NCBI GenBank assembly: GCA_030430075.1
Contig: JAUIGN010000015.1
Coordinates: 62,001-126,000, forward strand
Length of the DNA: 64,000 nucleotides
Source of the DNA: a bacterium
GTDB lineage: Bacteria > Planctomycetota > Planctomycetia > Pirellulales > Pirellulaceae
Direction of reading: 5' to 3'
Shown piece by piece: positions 53,545 through 62,172 of this stretch; within the stretch, counting starts at the first letter, position 1, and the number at the start of each line of letters is the position of its first letter. The notes beneath the pieces were generated by a model. It was given only the letters and a program-made list of their open reading frames with translations. It searched no databases and was not told where the DNA came from. The position numbers were made by a program, and so were the translations under genes.

Positions 53545-53749
53545 GCTCGCCGCGGGTCTCCACCGACTCGCTCGCCGCAGGTCTCCACCGACTCGCTCGG
53601 CAGGGGTCTCCGCCTACTCGCTCGGCGCGGGTCTCCGACTACTCGCTCGGCGCGGGTCTCCGACCCCGCCGAAACCGCCGACCGAAGGTCTCAATCCCAA
53701 CCGAAGGTCTCAAGTCCAACCGAAGGTCTCACGTCCAACCGAAGGTCTC
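53545..53749 (+). repeat. Modular dispersed element, copy C, amplified on both arms
   Basis: Four 25-base units built on GCTCGGCGCGGGTCTCCGAC lie head to tail at 53545, 53570, 53595 and 53620, the outer ones more diverged. The core copy at 53645-53692 follows. Three 19-base units ending in AACCGAAGGTCTC then run at 53693, 53712 and 53731. Both ends of the element have therefore been amplified independently. Confidence 0.93.
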
Positions 53750-54011
53750 CAATCCCACCCTCCCGCACGCCCCGAAACCCAACCACATTTGCAACGCGTA
53801 CCTGCCGCTTTCAGTGGGCGACGGCACAGGTCGCGTGAAGACCGCTCGCCCGTTGTGCCGGGCCGGCCTGCCGCGCATTGCACGAGAAATTGCCATCCAG
53901 ACCGCTGCCGCCGAAGAATTCTCGCACTTTTTCTGAAAGGTCTCCGCGCGGGCGACCATCTTACCTCTGCACGAGAACCCCATTTCTTCGGACTTTCAAG
54001 AGAGGTAGATC

Positions 54012-56684
54012 ATGTCCCGTTCCGTCCCTTCTCGCCAAGCTCGTCACCGTCGCCGCCAGAATCGCCGACACCGGTCCCCGCGCACCTCGCTCCGCTGCGA
54101 GTCGCTCGAACCACGCATGATGCTCAACGCCGACATGGGCGACCTGTCAGCCCTGAATGACGAGTTCAATGACCCTGCGACCATTGACGACTGGCAGCTC
54201 GTCTCGCAAGCGGAAGGCTGGGGGGCGCAACATTTCGAGACCTACGACATCGATCAGACCACGCCGGGCGCGTTGACGATCGCACCGTATACGTCGACGT
54301 GGTACCAGGACTACCAGGGGGACCTCTCCTTCAAAGAAGTCTCCGGTGATTTCATCGTCACGACCCAGGTCACGATCCGTGACCGCGATGATGTCGGAGG
54401 CAGCGATGGCGATGATATCCCCAACGACAGCAGCTTTTCCCTAGGCGGTGTCATGTTGCGGACGCCGCGCGGCATCAGCGATGCGGCAGCCGAATGGACG
54501 CCGGGGGGCTCCAACTTCGTGTTCCTCTCACTGGGACACGGCTACGACGGTAACATGACGTTGGAATCCAAAACCACGGTCGACAGCGATTCCAATCTGG
54601 AATTGATTCCGGTCAATGAGACCAGCGCGGAACTGCGCATCGAGCGTGTCGGTTCGTCGATCACCACGATGTATCGTCTGGCCGGTGATGCGGACTGGCA
54701 AGCGGCAGCCACGTTTGATCGGCCGGACATGCCTGCCACGCTCCAGGTCGGATTGCTCGGCTACTCCGACTACGGAAAGACGTCGACCTTCGATCCATTC
54801 TACGCGAACTCGCACACGTTGACCGACACCCCGGAGAACGCCGCCAATAGCAGCAACCCGGGACTCGCTTACAACCAGGACCTGCAAGCCAGCTTCGACT
54901 ACATTCGCTTTGAACGACCCGAAGACGGGGAGGTTGTCGTCCCCCCCGGTCCGGCGCTCGAAGTGCGCGAGGTGACCGTCAGCAACGCCAGCTTTGAAGA
55001 CATTGCGGGCGAGACTCCCTTCAACGAGTTCACCTTTGGTCCCCTGCCCGGCTGGGACCTGTACGATCCTGGAGCGATCACCAGCGGTGGTGCGGGTCCG
55101 CAGTACTATATCGGGACGTTGACGCCGACCGAGTTGGCCGAGCAGCCGGGTGTGATCCAGAACTTTCCCGGCGGGGCCTCTGACGGAGACCGGGTGGCGA
55201 TCGCCTTCAACTTTGCGGGAACCGGTGACGGCGGGGAATACGGTCTCCAGCAGACCCTGGCAGAGACACTGCAGCCCAACACCAGCTACGCGCTGTCGGT
55301 CGATATCGGCAACATTGCAACCGGGACCGCCGTCAGTGGCCAGACATTTTATCTCGACGGCCTGCCCGGATATCGGGTCGAATTGCTGGCCGGGGACACC
55401 GTCATCGCCGTTGACGACAACTCGCTGGCCGGGTCCATTGCCGAAGGCGAATTCGGGCTCAGCACCGTCTCGCTGGATATCGGCGACGTCCACCCGCAGC
55501 TCGGCGAAGCACTCGGCATTCGCCTGATCAATCTCAATCAGACCGCGGACGTTCCGGCAGGTCACGACCTGGAGGTCGACTTCGACAACGTCCGCCTCAC
55601 CGCGACTTCGGCAGCCTTCGCGCAAGTCGGCGACCAGCAGGTGCATGCCAACGAGACGCTCGTCATCGAACTCGCGCCGACAACGCCGGCCGGCGTTCCT
55701 GTGGAGTACTCGATCGAGGTCGTGGGCGCCGAACTCTGGGAGCTCGACCAAACGCTCGGCCTCGAAGCGGGCGGCTATGCGGCTGACGGGACGCCCCTCT
55801 ACTACGAAGACTACGAGGGCTACGGCGTCCGCTGGCTGCAGAGCGACGTGAACGGCTGGATGTTCCTGCAGTCCGACGGCTCGCTCCATGATTGGCAAGG
55901 CAGCATCGGGACAAGCCCGCTGGTCGCCAGCCTGAGCGAAGACGTCTTCGCCGACCCGTCGTTGTTGCACGACGCCGTCGAACCGGCAACCGCGACCATG
56001 AACGGCATCACCGCGTTCGTCGATGCGTCCAGCACGCCTGGGACCTTCGAGGTGGCGATCACGAAGACGGCCGGCGAACTCACCGAAGTGGAAATCGTTT
56101 CCGTCGAAGTCACCAACACAGGCCCAGAACTGCCCGTCATCGGCGACCAGGTGCTGGCCGCCGGCGAAACCCTCCTGGTTGACCTCCCGATCGTCGATGC
56201 CGACGGAGATCAAATCGAGTACGAAGTCGAAGTCCTGGAGAATGTGGCGGCGACGCTACGCGACGACTTCGCCATCCATGCAGACGCCTCGCTGGTGGCC
56301 AGCGACTATGGTTACAACTACCTCGGCCAACAGGAACGCTGGGTTCAGTCATCGGCAGGCTGGATGTTCATCACCGCCGCGGGTTCGGTGCATTCCTGGA
56401 GCGGGGACTATGCCAGCAGTCCCGCGGTCGCTCAACTCGATTCACGCTACCACGCCGATCCCGGTCTGCTGGTCAGTGCGGTGCATATCGATGTCTCGGC
56501 TACGGTCGTTGCGGGCCAGCTCCAACTCAGCGTCGCGACCGACTACCTGGGCGAGTTGCACATCCGGCTGATCGCCACCGATGGAATTGAGACGGTGCAG
56601 CAATCCTTCACCGTCGACCATGTCGCGTCGGCCTGGGCCGGCATGGTGGATGATGCGTTCGAGGACGAAGACTTCTGGGTCTAG
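54012..56684 (+). CDS. Large exported LEPR-type surface protein
   Basis: The 890-residue product begins with a basic segment rich in Arg and Ser, followed by SLEPRMMLNAD, the LEPR-type motif at the N-terminus of many planctomycete surface proteins. Residues about 45-310 look like a concanavalin-type lectin/glucanase fold (LNDEFNDPATIDDWQL, then TTQVTIRDRDDVGGSDGDD). Residues about 320-535 form a second beta domain (VSNASFEDIAGE). The C-terminal third has two related repeats (about 538-700 and 705-870), each with RWxQS, GWMF and SxHxWxG-type text. No sortase or PEP-CTERM anchor is seen. GAGGTAGATC precedes the ATG. The protein is probably a cell-surface or secreted adhesin or glycan-binding protein. 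Confidence 0.85.
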   Translation: MSRSVPSRQARHRRRQNRRHRSPRTSLRCESLEPRMMLNADMGDLSALNDEFNDPATIDDWQLVSQAEGWGAQHFETYDIDQTTPGALTIAPYTSTWYQDYQGDLSFKEVSGDFIVTTQVTIRDRDDVGGSDGDDIPNDSSFSLGGVMLRTPRGISDAAAEWTPGGSNFVFLSLGHGYDGNMTLESKTTVDSDSNLELIPVNETSAELRIERVGSSITTMYRLAGDADWQAAATFDRPDMPATLQVGLLGYSDYGKTSTFDPFYANSHTLTDTPENAANSSNPGLAYNQDLQASFDYIRFERPEDGEVVVPPGPALEVREVTVSNASFEDIAGETPFNEFTFGPLPGWDLYDPGAITSGGAGPQYYIGTLTPTELAEQPGVIQNFPGGASDGDRVAIAFNFAGTGDGGEYGLQQTLAETLQPNTSYALSVDIGNIATGTAVSGQTFYLDGLPGYRVELLAGDTVIAVDDNSLAGSIAEGEFGLSTVSLDIGDVHPQLGEALGIRLINLNQTADVPAGHDLEVDFDNVRLTATSAAFAQVGDQQVHANETLVIELAPTTPAGVPVEYSIEVVGAELWELDQTLGLEAGGYAADGTPLYYEDYEGYGVRWLQSDVNGWMFLQSDGSLHDWQGSIGTSPLVASLSEDVFADPSLLHDAVEPATATMNGITAFVDASSTPGTFEVAITKTAGELTEVEIVSVEVTNTGPELPVIGDQVLAAGETLLVDLPIVDADGDQIEYEVEVLENVAATLRDDFAIHADASLVASDYGYNYLGQQERWVQSSAGWMFITAAGSVHSWSGDYASSPAVAQLDSRYHADPGLLVSAVHIDVSATVVAGQLQLSVATDYLGELHIRLIATDGIETVQQSFTVDHVASAWAGMVDDAFEDEDFWV

Positions 56685-56693
56685 TCTGGACGA

Positions 56694-56735
56694 CTCATGG
56701 GCGAATGCCCAACGGCTGATGACTTCGCCGGGCTC
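56694..56735 (+). repeat. Dispersed CGGCTGATGA element, copy 3
   Basis: CATGGGCGAATGCCCAACGG followed by CTGATGACTTCGCCGGGC lies just after the LEPR-type gene. It keeps the GGGC...GCCC palindrome. Confidence 0.6.
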
Positions 56736-56825
56736 GTCCTGAGAAATCCACCATATCGCCAGACCTGCCTGGTCGTGGCACCGGCAACGCAACCGGTGCC
56801 CGGCCATTCAGGTCGGGACCGCGAG

Positions 56826-58421
56826 CTATTGGGGAATCTGGTTCAGCGTGTACCAGGCCCGCGGGTGCAGGAGAGGCTCTCCGTCCCGACTCCGCACGCC
56901 GGCCGCCAGCAGCTCATGGACGAACAGCGGACGCAATCCATGCGTTCGCAGCCGAACTCGAAGGCCGTCTGCTGAGACGGATGCCTCGTCGATCGTCAAC
57001 GTGCGTTTCTGAATTTCGTCGCTGCCGTAGACCGAATGATACAAGTAGGTATGACTCGCCAGCGCATACGAACCGGCCGCCTCCGCACTGGCGACATCGA
57101 CCGGCTTCGTAAAGACCAGTTCGAACCCGTCCGAGCGGGCGCGCATCTCCAGGATCTCGAACGGCGTCTTGCCGGTCCAGACAAGCCGCTGAAGCCCGTA
57201 GGCGGCGGTCCCCAGGCTGCTCCAACCGCGGTTGGTCAGACCGACAAAGACGCTGCCGTCGGGCGCCTGTGCCAACCGCAACACGGCCGAAGCGAAGCGC
57301 GAACGGAAAGGAAAGCACGCGCCTTGGTACTGACCGCCGACTTTCTCCAGAAACACACGATGCATGCTGGCTTGCGTGAATTCACCAACAAACAGTTGGC
57401 CGGCGAAGGGACCGAATCGGCCTTGGCTACTGTCGAGCATGATATCGGTGGCCGATTGTCCGGCCTTCTCGTAGGGAAACCAGACCGCCGGCGGTCGCAA
57501 CTGGGGAAACCGGGCCAACGCCTCCGGGTAGGGCAATCCGCCGGGCACGGTCTCCACCCCGTGAATCGTCGATCCCGGCAGGCTCATCGACGCCAGCGCT
57601 TCCGCGTGATGGAAGAACGCCCCTTCCTGCAGATGGTGCAGCGAGTTGGTTGCAACCCAGTTGCCCTGCTGGTCCGTGTAGAACATGTCGCCCTCGGCAT
57701 TCATGCCGATCCCGGACGGTGATCGCATGCCGGCACACACCGGCACCAATTCGCCGTCCGGCGTCACCTTCATACCCCAGCCGCGCCACCGGCCCTGCCG
57801 GTACCCGAGCGTTGCGTCGCGAATGGTCCGGGTGAGTTGCGGCCCCTTCAAGCCCAGCCCGATATTCAATGTGAGCCAGAAGTTGCCTTCACGATCGAGT
57901 TTCGGGCCGTAGGCGTATTCGTGGTAATGGCCGGTCAGGCCCCACCCTTTGGCAACCGTTCGATACTCATCCGCAACCCCATCCCGATCGGTGTCGCGCA
58001 AGCGAGTCAACTCGCTTCGCTGGACCGTGTAGAACGCGTCCTGATGATGGAGCAGGCCCAGTGGTTCGTGGAGGGCGGAGGCGAACCGCTGGTACGTCAC
58101 GTCCAACGGCGGATCGTCGTAGACGCCGTCCAGGAACCACACTTCACCCTTGCGGATCGCGACCGCCACTCGCTGGTCGTCGACCACCGCCAACCCGCTC
58201 ACCTCCAACGCCAGCCCGTTTGGCGCAGGGCGCCAGTTCTTGGACCGTGAGTCGGTGGGTGCTTCGGAGGTCGCAACCGAAATGAGCCGATAGTAGTCAC
58301 CTTCATCTGCAGCCGCACCTTTCCGATCCAATCCAGCAACCAGCGCCATGCAGGCGACTGCCGTTGCCAATCGGAGCAAGCCGCGGACCGGGGTTTGTTT
58401 CCGCCCGATGTCACTCACCAT
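56826..58421 (-). CDS. Exported PVC-type membrane-bound-dehydrogenase-like protein
   Basis: The 531-residue product has a signal peptide (LLRLATAVACMALVAGL). It resembles the beta-propeller part of planctomycete membrane-bound dehydrogenases related to sorbosone/glucose dehydrogenases. VSGLAVVDDQRVAVAIRKGEVWFLDG, DTDRDGVADEYRTV, HEYAYGPKLDREGNFWLTLN and SPSGIGMNAEGDMFYTDQQGNW are typical blade sequences. There is no c-type haem motif here. It overlaps the preceding cytochrome c gene by 7 bases, so the two are made together, presumably as dehydrogenase and electron acceptor. The substrate is unknown. Confidence 0.85.
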   Translation of the reverse strand: MVSDIGRKQTPVRGLLRLATAVACMALVAGLDRKGAAADEGDYYRLISVATSEAPTDSRSKNWRPAPNGLALEVSGLAVVDDQRVAVAIRKGEVWFLDGVYDDPPLDVTYQRFASALHEPLGLLHHQDAFYTVQRSELTRLRDTDRDGVADEYRTVAKGWGLTGHYHEYAYGPKLDREGNFWLTLNIGLGLKGPQLTRTIRDATLGYRQGRWRGWGMKVTPDGELVPVCAGMRSPSGIGMNAEGDMFYTDQQGNWVATNSLHHLQEGAFFHHAEALASMSLPGSTIHGVETVPGGLPYPEALARFPQLRPPAVWFPYEKAGQSATDIMLDSSQGRFGPFAGQLFVGEFTQASMHRVFLEKVGGQYQGACFPFRSRFASAVLRLAQAPDGSVFVGLTNRGWSSLGTAAYGLQRLVWTGKTPFEILEMRARSDGFELVFTKPVDVASAEAAGSYALASHTYLYHSVYGSDEIQKRTLTIDEASVSADGLRVRLRTHGLRPLFVHELLAAGVRSRDGEPLLHPRAWYTLNQIPQ

Positions 58422-60967
58422 TGATACCTCAATTCAACGTCCAGCGACGTCTGGCCCGCGAACTCCAACGGCACAATCCATTCCATGCCACCTGCTCTGC
58501 GCCGAAGCCGGCCGGTCGCGCCGAGTGCACCCGCGGAAACCCGTAAACCTCGATCATCGATTACTGCGGCCGGACCGTCCGGCTCGAGCGTCTTGCCGGC
58601 GTGCCCGCGGAGCCAAAGGGCCGGTTGCGGTGGATCGGACAGTCGTCGCCGGATCGTCAGCGTGCGGAGCAGGTGTTTTCCGTCAGGGAGGATCCGGTCC
58701 GTCACTTCGTAGCCCGCATAGCGGTAGTGAAAGCTCGGCACGCCCTGCTGATCCAGCCGGTGCCCGAGGTACCGGTAACCGGCTTCGTGTGCGGAAGCAC
58801 GCTGGGTGTCAAGCTCCGGCCAGCTCGCTTCGCTATCGACAAGCATTGCCAGCAGCATCCCGGGAGGAAACCGCATCAGCTCGACACCAAGCGGCTGGGC
58901 CGGCGGCGCGAATCGGACGAACCAGGTCCCTTCCGCATCCAGGAATCGCCCCCGCCAGGCGATCGCCAACCGCACCTGCTCGGCATCAAAAGCATAATGC
59001 ACCTGCTGGGGAAAACCGACCGCAACGGCGTGCGTTCCGGCCGCTTCCATAAACGTGCGGAGCAAGATTGGGCGTTCCTTGGGAATCAACTCATAACTTT
59101 GCGATCGGGCCGCCTCGATCTTGGCCGGAAGACGGTGCTTTTCCGCCTGCTTCAAATAGTGCCACATGGCTGCGATCTGCCGTTCGGCGTCGCCCGCCAG
59201 GACACGCGGGTTTTGGCTCTTGCCCTCCGGAAAAAAGGTCGGCATCCGCGTGCGAGGCTTGAGCTGCCCGGGTGCAAGCAGAAACTCGCGAAACCACTCC
59301 GGATGTACCCTGGCCGCGATGCCGGCGAGATCGACGCCCACCACACCGGGCAGCGCATTGCCGCGCAACGGGTGGCACTGAACGCAACCGGTATCCAAAA
59401 GGGTCCGGCCCGCTTCAATCAGATCCGCCGTCGCCGTGCCCATCGTCGCGTCAGATCTCATGGGTGCCGCCCGATCCGCAGCCTCGAAGTGGGCCGGCAG
59501 GTGCTTGACCTGCTCCGCGGGATAGACGGGCATTCGAATCCGCATGTGGGGTCGCACGGCGCCGTCGCCGCGCAATACGCGTGCCAACCAGTCGGTCCGC
59601 AGCTTGCGGCCAACATGCGTCAGCGGCGGCGGCAACCGCCCCTCGTCGCCAATATCCACATTGGCGTACGTCTCGAAGTAAGCGCGCCGATACCGGCCCA
59701 CGCCTCCTAGTGCATTCCGCTCATGGCAGCCAAGACAGTTCAGCCGCAACAGGGTCAGCTCCACCTGCTCCGCAGCATCGGCATCGGCATCGGCGGGCCG
59801 AGCTGCCGGCGGTGATTCGTCCGGAGTCCCGTTGCCATCCGACGGCTGCAGGGCCGCGCCGATCGCCTCACGCTGGGTCTTGTCCAGGACAAAACGGGGG
59901 AGGCCGGGTCCGGCCGAGCCAACACACTGGACCGGAGCGGCCAAATCCAGCTCCGACAGCGGCTTGCCGCGTGGACCGTGGGGCACACGCGCGACGTCGT
60001 GGCAGTTGGAGCAACCGAACTTCACAAACAGCGTTTGCCCCTGCTCGACCAGGGTATTCGCCGCCTCATCCGCCACGATCGACGGCGGCCTGCCGGTCGC
60101 CGTTGCCGAAACTTCGTTCTCTGCATCGCGCCGCGGCTGCTGATCGCGGAGCAACCAGGCCGCGATGTCGGCGGCCTCCACCACTCCCAATTGAAAGTTG
60201 GGCATCCGGCCCGCGGGCCGGGTGCGGTGAGGATCAAGGAGGAAGTGGGTCAGTGACTTTGGCGAGTACTTTGACTTAAGGTCCCCCAGCGGCACCGAGT
60301 CGACTCGGCGGGCCGTCGCGGCCAACCCCATCTCCTGCAACTCCTCCTTACCGAGTTCCTCCAAGATCTTGTCCAACGGCGTCGGGCTGGTTTCGACCGT
60401 CTCATAGTCCTCGTCCGCAGCGTGGCAGGCGACGCAGCCGATGCGATGGTAGAGGCCTCTTCCCATCTCGATCCTGCCGAGATTCCAGAAGGCAACCGGA
60501 ACCGGCGTGGCTCCGTTGCCCTTGAACGTGGGAAACGGTTGTTCCAGCGAACCGAGGTACGCCACCAACGCTTCGACCGCGGCCGTTTTCTCCACAGACG
60601 TCAGCCGGTGCAGTACGTCCGGCATCGTCGTACCCGGCTTGAGCTGGTGCGGTGCCCGCAGAAAATCCGTGATCCAGCCAGCGTTCAAACGATTGCCTGC
60701 CCCATCAAGACGCGGCCCCCGTTTGGGACGCAGAGCGGGATTCGAAGCAGGGTGACAGGCAGTACAACTAAGCTCGGCAAGCAACAAGTTGCCCGCCACG
60801 TCCGGAGCAACCTCGTCGTGTCGAGCCAACCGCTCGAAACCGGGGACAAACGGCGGTGGCACGTCTGCCGCGGAAAGACGGGCGCCGGCCAGCAGGGCCA
60901 ACATCAGGCCGATTGAAGCGGCCCGCAATGTGGAGAGACGTCCGCGAATCAGCAAGTCAGGTTTCAC
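58415..60967 (-). CDS. Exported multihaem cytochrome c protein
   Basis: The 850-residue product has a signal peptide (LSTLRAASIGLMLALLAGARLSA). It carries five CxxCH haem c motifs: CTACH (about 68), CVACH (about 178), CSNCH (about 325), CLGCH (about 415) and CVQCH (about 530). Class I cytochrome-like MPDVL, MPNFQ, MPVYP and MPTFF methionines could be distal haem ligands. The C-terminal 250 residues lack haem motifs and may be a beta domain. The neighbouring dehydrogenase-like protein probably delivers electrons. Confidence 0.88.
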   Translation of the reverse strand: MKPDLLIRGRLSTLRAASIGLMLALLAGARLSAADVPPPFVPGFERLARHDEVAPDVAGNLLLAELSCTACHPASNPALRPKRGPRLDGAGNRLNAGWITDFLRAPHQLKPGTTMPDVLHRLTSVEKTAAVEALVAYLGSLEQPFPTFKGNGATPVPVAFWNLGRIEMGRGLYHRIGCVACHAADEDYETVETSPTPLDKILEELGKEELQEMGLAATARRVDSVPLGDLKSKYSPKSLTHFLLDPHRTRPAGRMPNFQLGVVEAADIAAWLLRDQQPRRDAENEVSATATGRPPSIVADEAANTLVEQGQTLFVKFGCSNCHDVARVPHGPRGKPLSELDLAAPVQCVGSAGPGLPRFVLDKTQREAIGAALQPSDGNGTPDESPPAARPADADADAAEQVELTLLRLNCLGCHERNALGGVGRYRRAYFETYANVDIGDEGRLPPPLTHVGRKLRTDWLARVLRGDGAVRPHMRIRMPVYPAEQVKHLPAHFEAADRAAPMRSDATMGTATADLIEAGRTLLDTGCVQCHPLRGNALPGVVGVDLAGIAARVHPEWFREFLLAPGQLKPRTRMPTFFPEGKSQNPRVLAGDAERQIAAMWHYLKQAEKHRLPAKIEAARSQSYELIPKERPILLRTFMEAAGTHAVAVGFPQQVHYAFDAEQVRLAIAWRGRFLDAEGTWFVRFAPPAQPLGVELMRFPPGMLLAMLVDSEASWPELDTQRASAHEAGYRYLGHRLDQQGVPSFHYRYAGYEVTDRILPDGKHLLRTLTIRRRLSDPPQPALWLRGHAGKTLEPDGPAAVIDDRGLRVSAGALGATGRLRRRAGGMEWIVPLEFAGQTSLDVELRYQW

Positions 60968-61210
60968 AGCGGAGCTCCTCCGGCGGATCGAACGACAGCG
61001 GGCTGGCTTCAGCCCCGCCTATTGTAACCTGCCCCGGCGTGGAACGGTCCTTGTCGCCCCACTCCGGTGTTCGCGCCGTCTGCGGCGCTGCCGACAGGTC
61101 GCATGCAGCAGGCATACTTTTGCAATCCAAAAAGGATGCTGTCCATGATGCCACGCGGCCAGGCGTCGTGCCGACACGTATCGTCAACGACGATCCGCTC
61201 GGCCATCAAC

Positions 61211-61247
61211 GAAACCGTGGGCCAACGGCTGATGAATGATCCAAGCT
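61211..61247 (+). repeat. Dispersed CGGCTGATGA element, copy 4
   Basis: GAAACCGTGGGCCAACGGCT followed by GATGAATGATCCAAG matches the copy at 53499 but lacks the inner TAACGCCC. It sits at the 3' end of the mrfB-like gene. The remainder of 60968-61245 shows no gene. Confidence 0.6.
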
Positions 61248-62172
61248 AGCCGACGGTGCGGTGGCGACGTGCTCGTAACCGTTGCGGGCTGCCGCTGCCA
61301 AACAGGACGTCGAATGCCTGGCCGAACGTCGTGGTCCGCGGTGCGGGCCCATCGGATTGCTCGGCAACCGGCGACGTTGTTGTCGTCGAACGGTCCCAGC
61401 GAGCTGCCGGAGCTGCCGGCAACTCGTCCCACGCAGCTTCCGGACACGGATCGGCACGGCCGGCCTGCTGCTGGGCAAGCATCCGCAGCAGGAGTACATC
61501 GGAAGCGCAATATCGAATCAACAGTTCACGTGCGGACGCATCCTGCGAGCTCCGCCAGGCAGCCCATAGCCGGACCGCCAACTCGCCATCGGCTCCTTCG
61601 AGGTCGGCGGGACGGTCAATGCCGACCGACCGGCTGATCTCTTTCAGTCCGCCGGTCAGCCCCCGGTGGTAACACGTCCAGCGCATATCCAGATGGGGAC
61701 ACGGCAGCTCGGGAACGTGAAACGTATCCAGAACGCGAGGAACGTCGAACGAGCCGCCGTTGAATGAAACCAACAACTGCACGTCGTCCAAGAGCCCGAG
61801 AAACGCATCGAGATTCTCGTGTTCGACAAAGGTATGCAGCCGGCCGCGATGCCAGCAACTGATGACGGTGATCGAGGAGGCCTGTTCGAGGCCGTCGGTC
61901 TCGATGTCGAAATACGATGCCTGATCGATGTAATGGCTCAAGATCCGCCACTTGTCGCACGACGTGAAACGATCGGTGAAATAGCGAATCTCGCCGGCCG
62001 CCAACGCAGCCAGGCAGCGGCGACATTCTTCGACGAGCGGGCCGCCCAGCGTCCCTGGCAGGCAATCGGGCCGTGCCAGCACATCACCCCAGGTCCGAAT
62101 GCCACGCGCGTGCAGCCGGGCCAGGCGTTTGGGGCCGATTCCTGCGCAGTGAAGGAGTGCTTCGTCGATCAA
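61246..62172 (-). CDS. mrfB: MrfB/YprB-like DEDD exonuclease
   Basis: The 308-residue product starts with a TTG at 62172 that overlaps the stop codon of the helicase (TTGA). A short helix-hairpin-helix (HCAGIGPKRLARLHARGIRTW) leads. The RNase-H-like exonuclease fold is shown by SYFDIETDGLE (Asp-Glu), VSFNGGSFDVPRVLD and RYCASDVLLL, giving the DEDD acidic residues. CYHRGLTGGLKEISRSVGI is the YprB-type segment. In Bacillus, MrfB is a DNA exonuclease acting with MrfA in mitomycin C lesion repair. The tetratricopeptide C-terminus of the Bacillus protein is absent. An open frame extends further upstream, but only through the helicase. Confidence 0.85.
   Translation of the reverse strand: MIDEALLHCAGIGPKRLARLHARGIRTWGDVLARPDCLPGTLGGPLVEECRRCLAALAAGEIRYFTDRFTSCDKWRILSHYIDQASYFDIETDGLEQASSITVISCWHRGRLHTFVEHENLDAFLGLLDDVQLLVSFNGGSFDVPRVLDTFHVPELPCPHLDMRWTCYHRGLTGGLKEISRSVGIDRPADLEGADGELAVRLWAAWRSSQDASARELLIRYCASDVLLLRMLAQQQAGRADPCPEAAWDELPAAPAARWDRSTTTTSPVAEQSDGPAPRTTTFGQAFDVLFGSGSPQRLRARRHRTVG

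Larger units (their letters stand above)
53142..54011. other. Region between signalling cassette and LEPR-type gene
   Basis: These 870 bases hold a weakly supported small open frame (53211-53450), the CGGCTGATGA element (53499-53541) and copy C of the modular element (53545-53749). The promoter of the histidine-kinase operon and the leader of the LEPR-type gene must lie here. Nothing else is recognised. Confidence 0.55.

Noticed and set aside
54528..56213. 561-codon minus-strand frame inside the LEPR-type gene
   Set aside because: It mirrors the real gene in antisense, with no domain or ribosome-binding site.
59520..59545. Possible tRNA T-arm (TTCGAATCC)
   Set aside because: It lies inside the cytochrome c gene, and no acceptor, D or anticodon stems pair around it.
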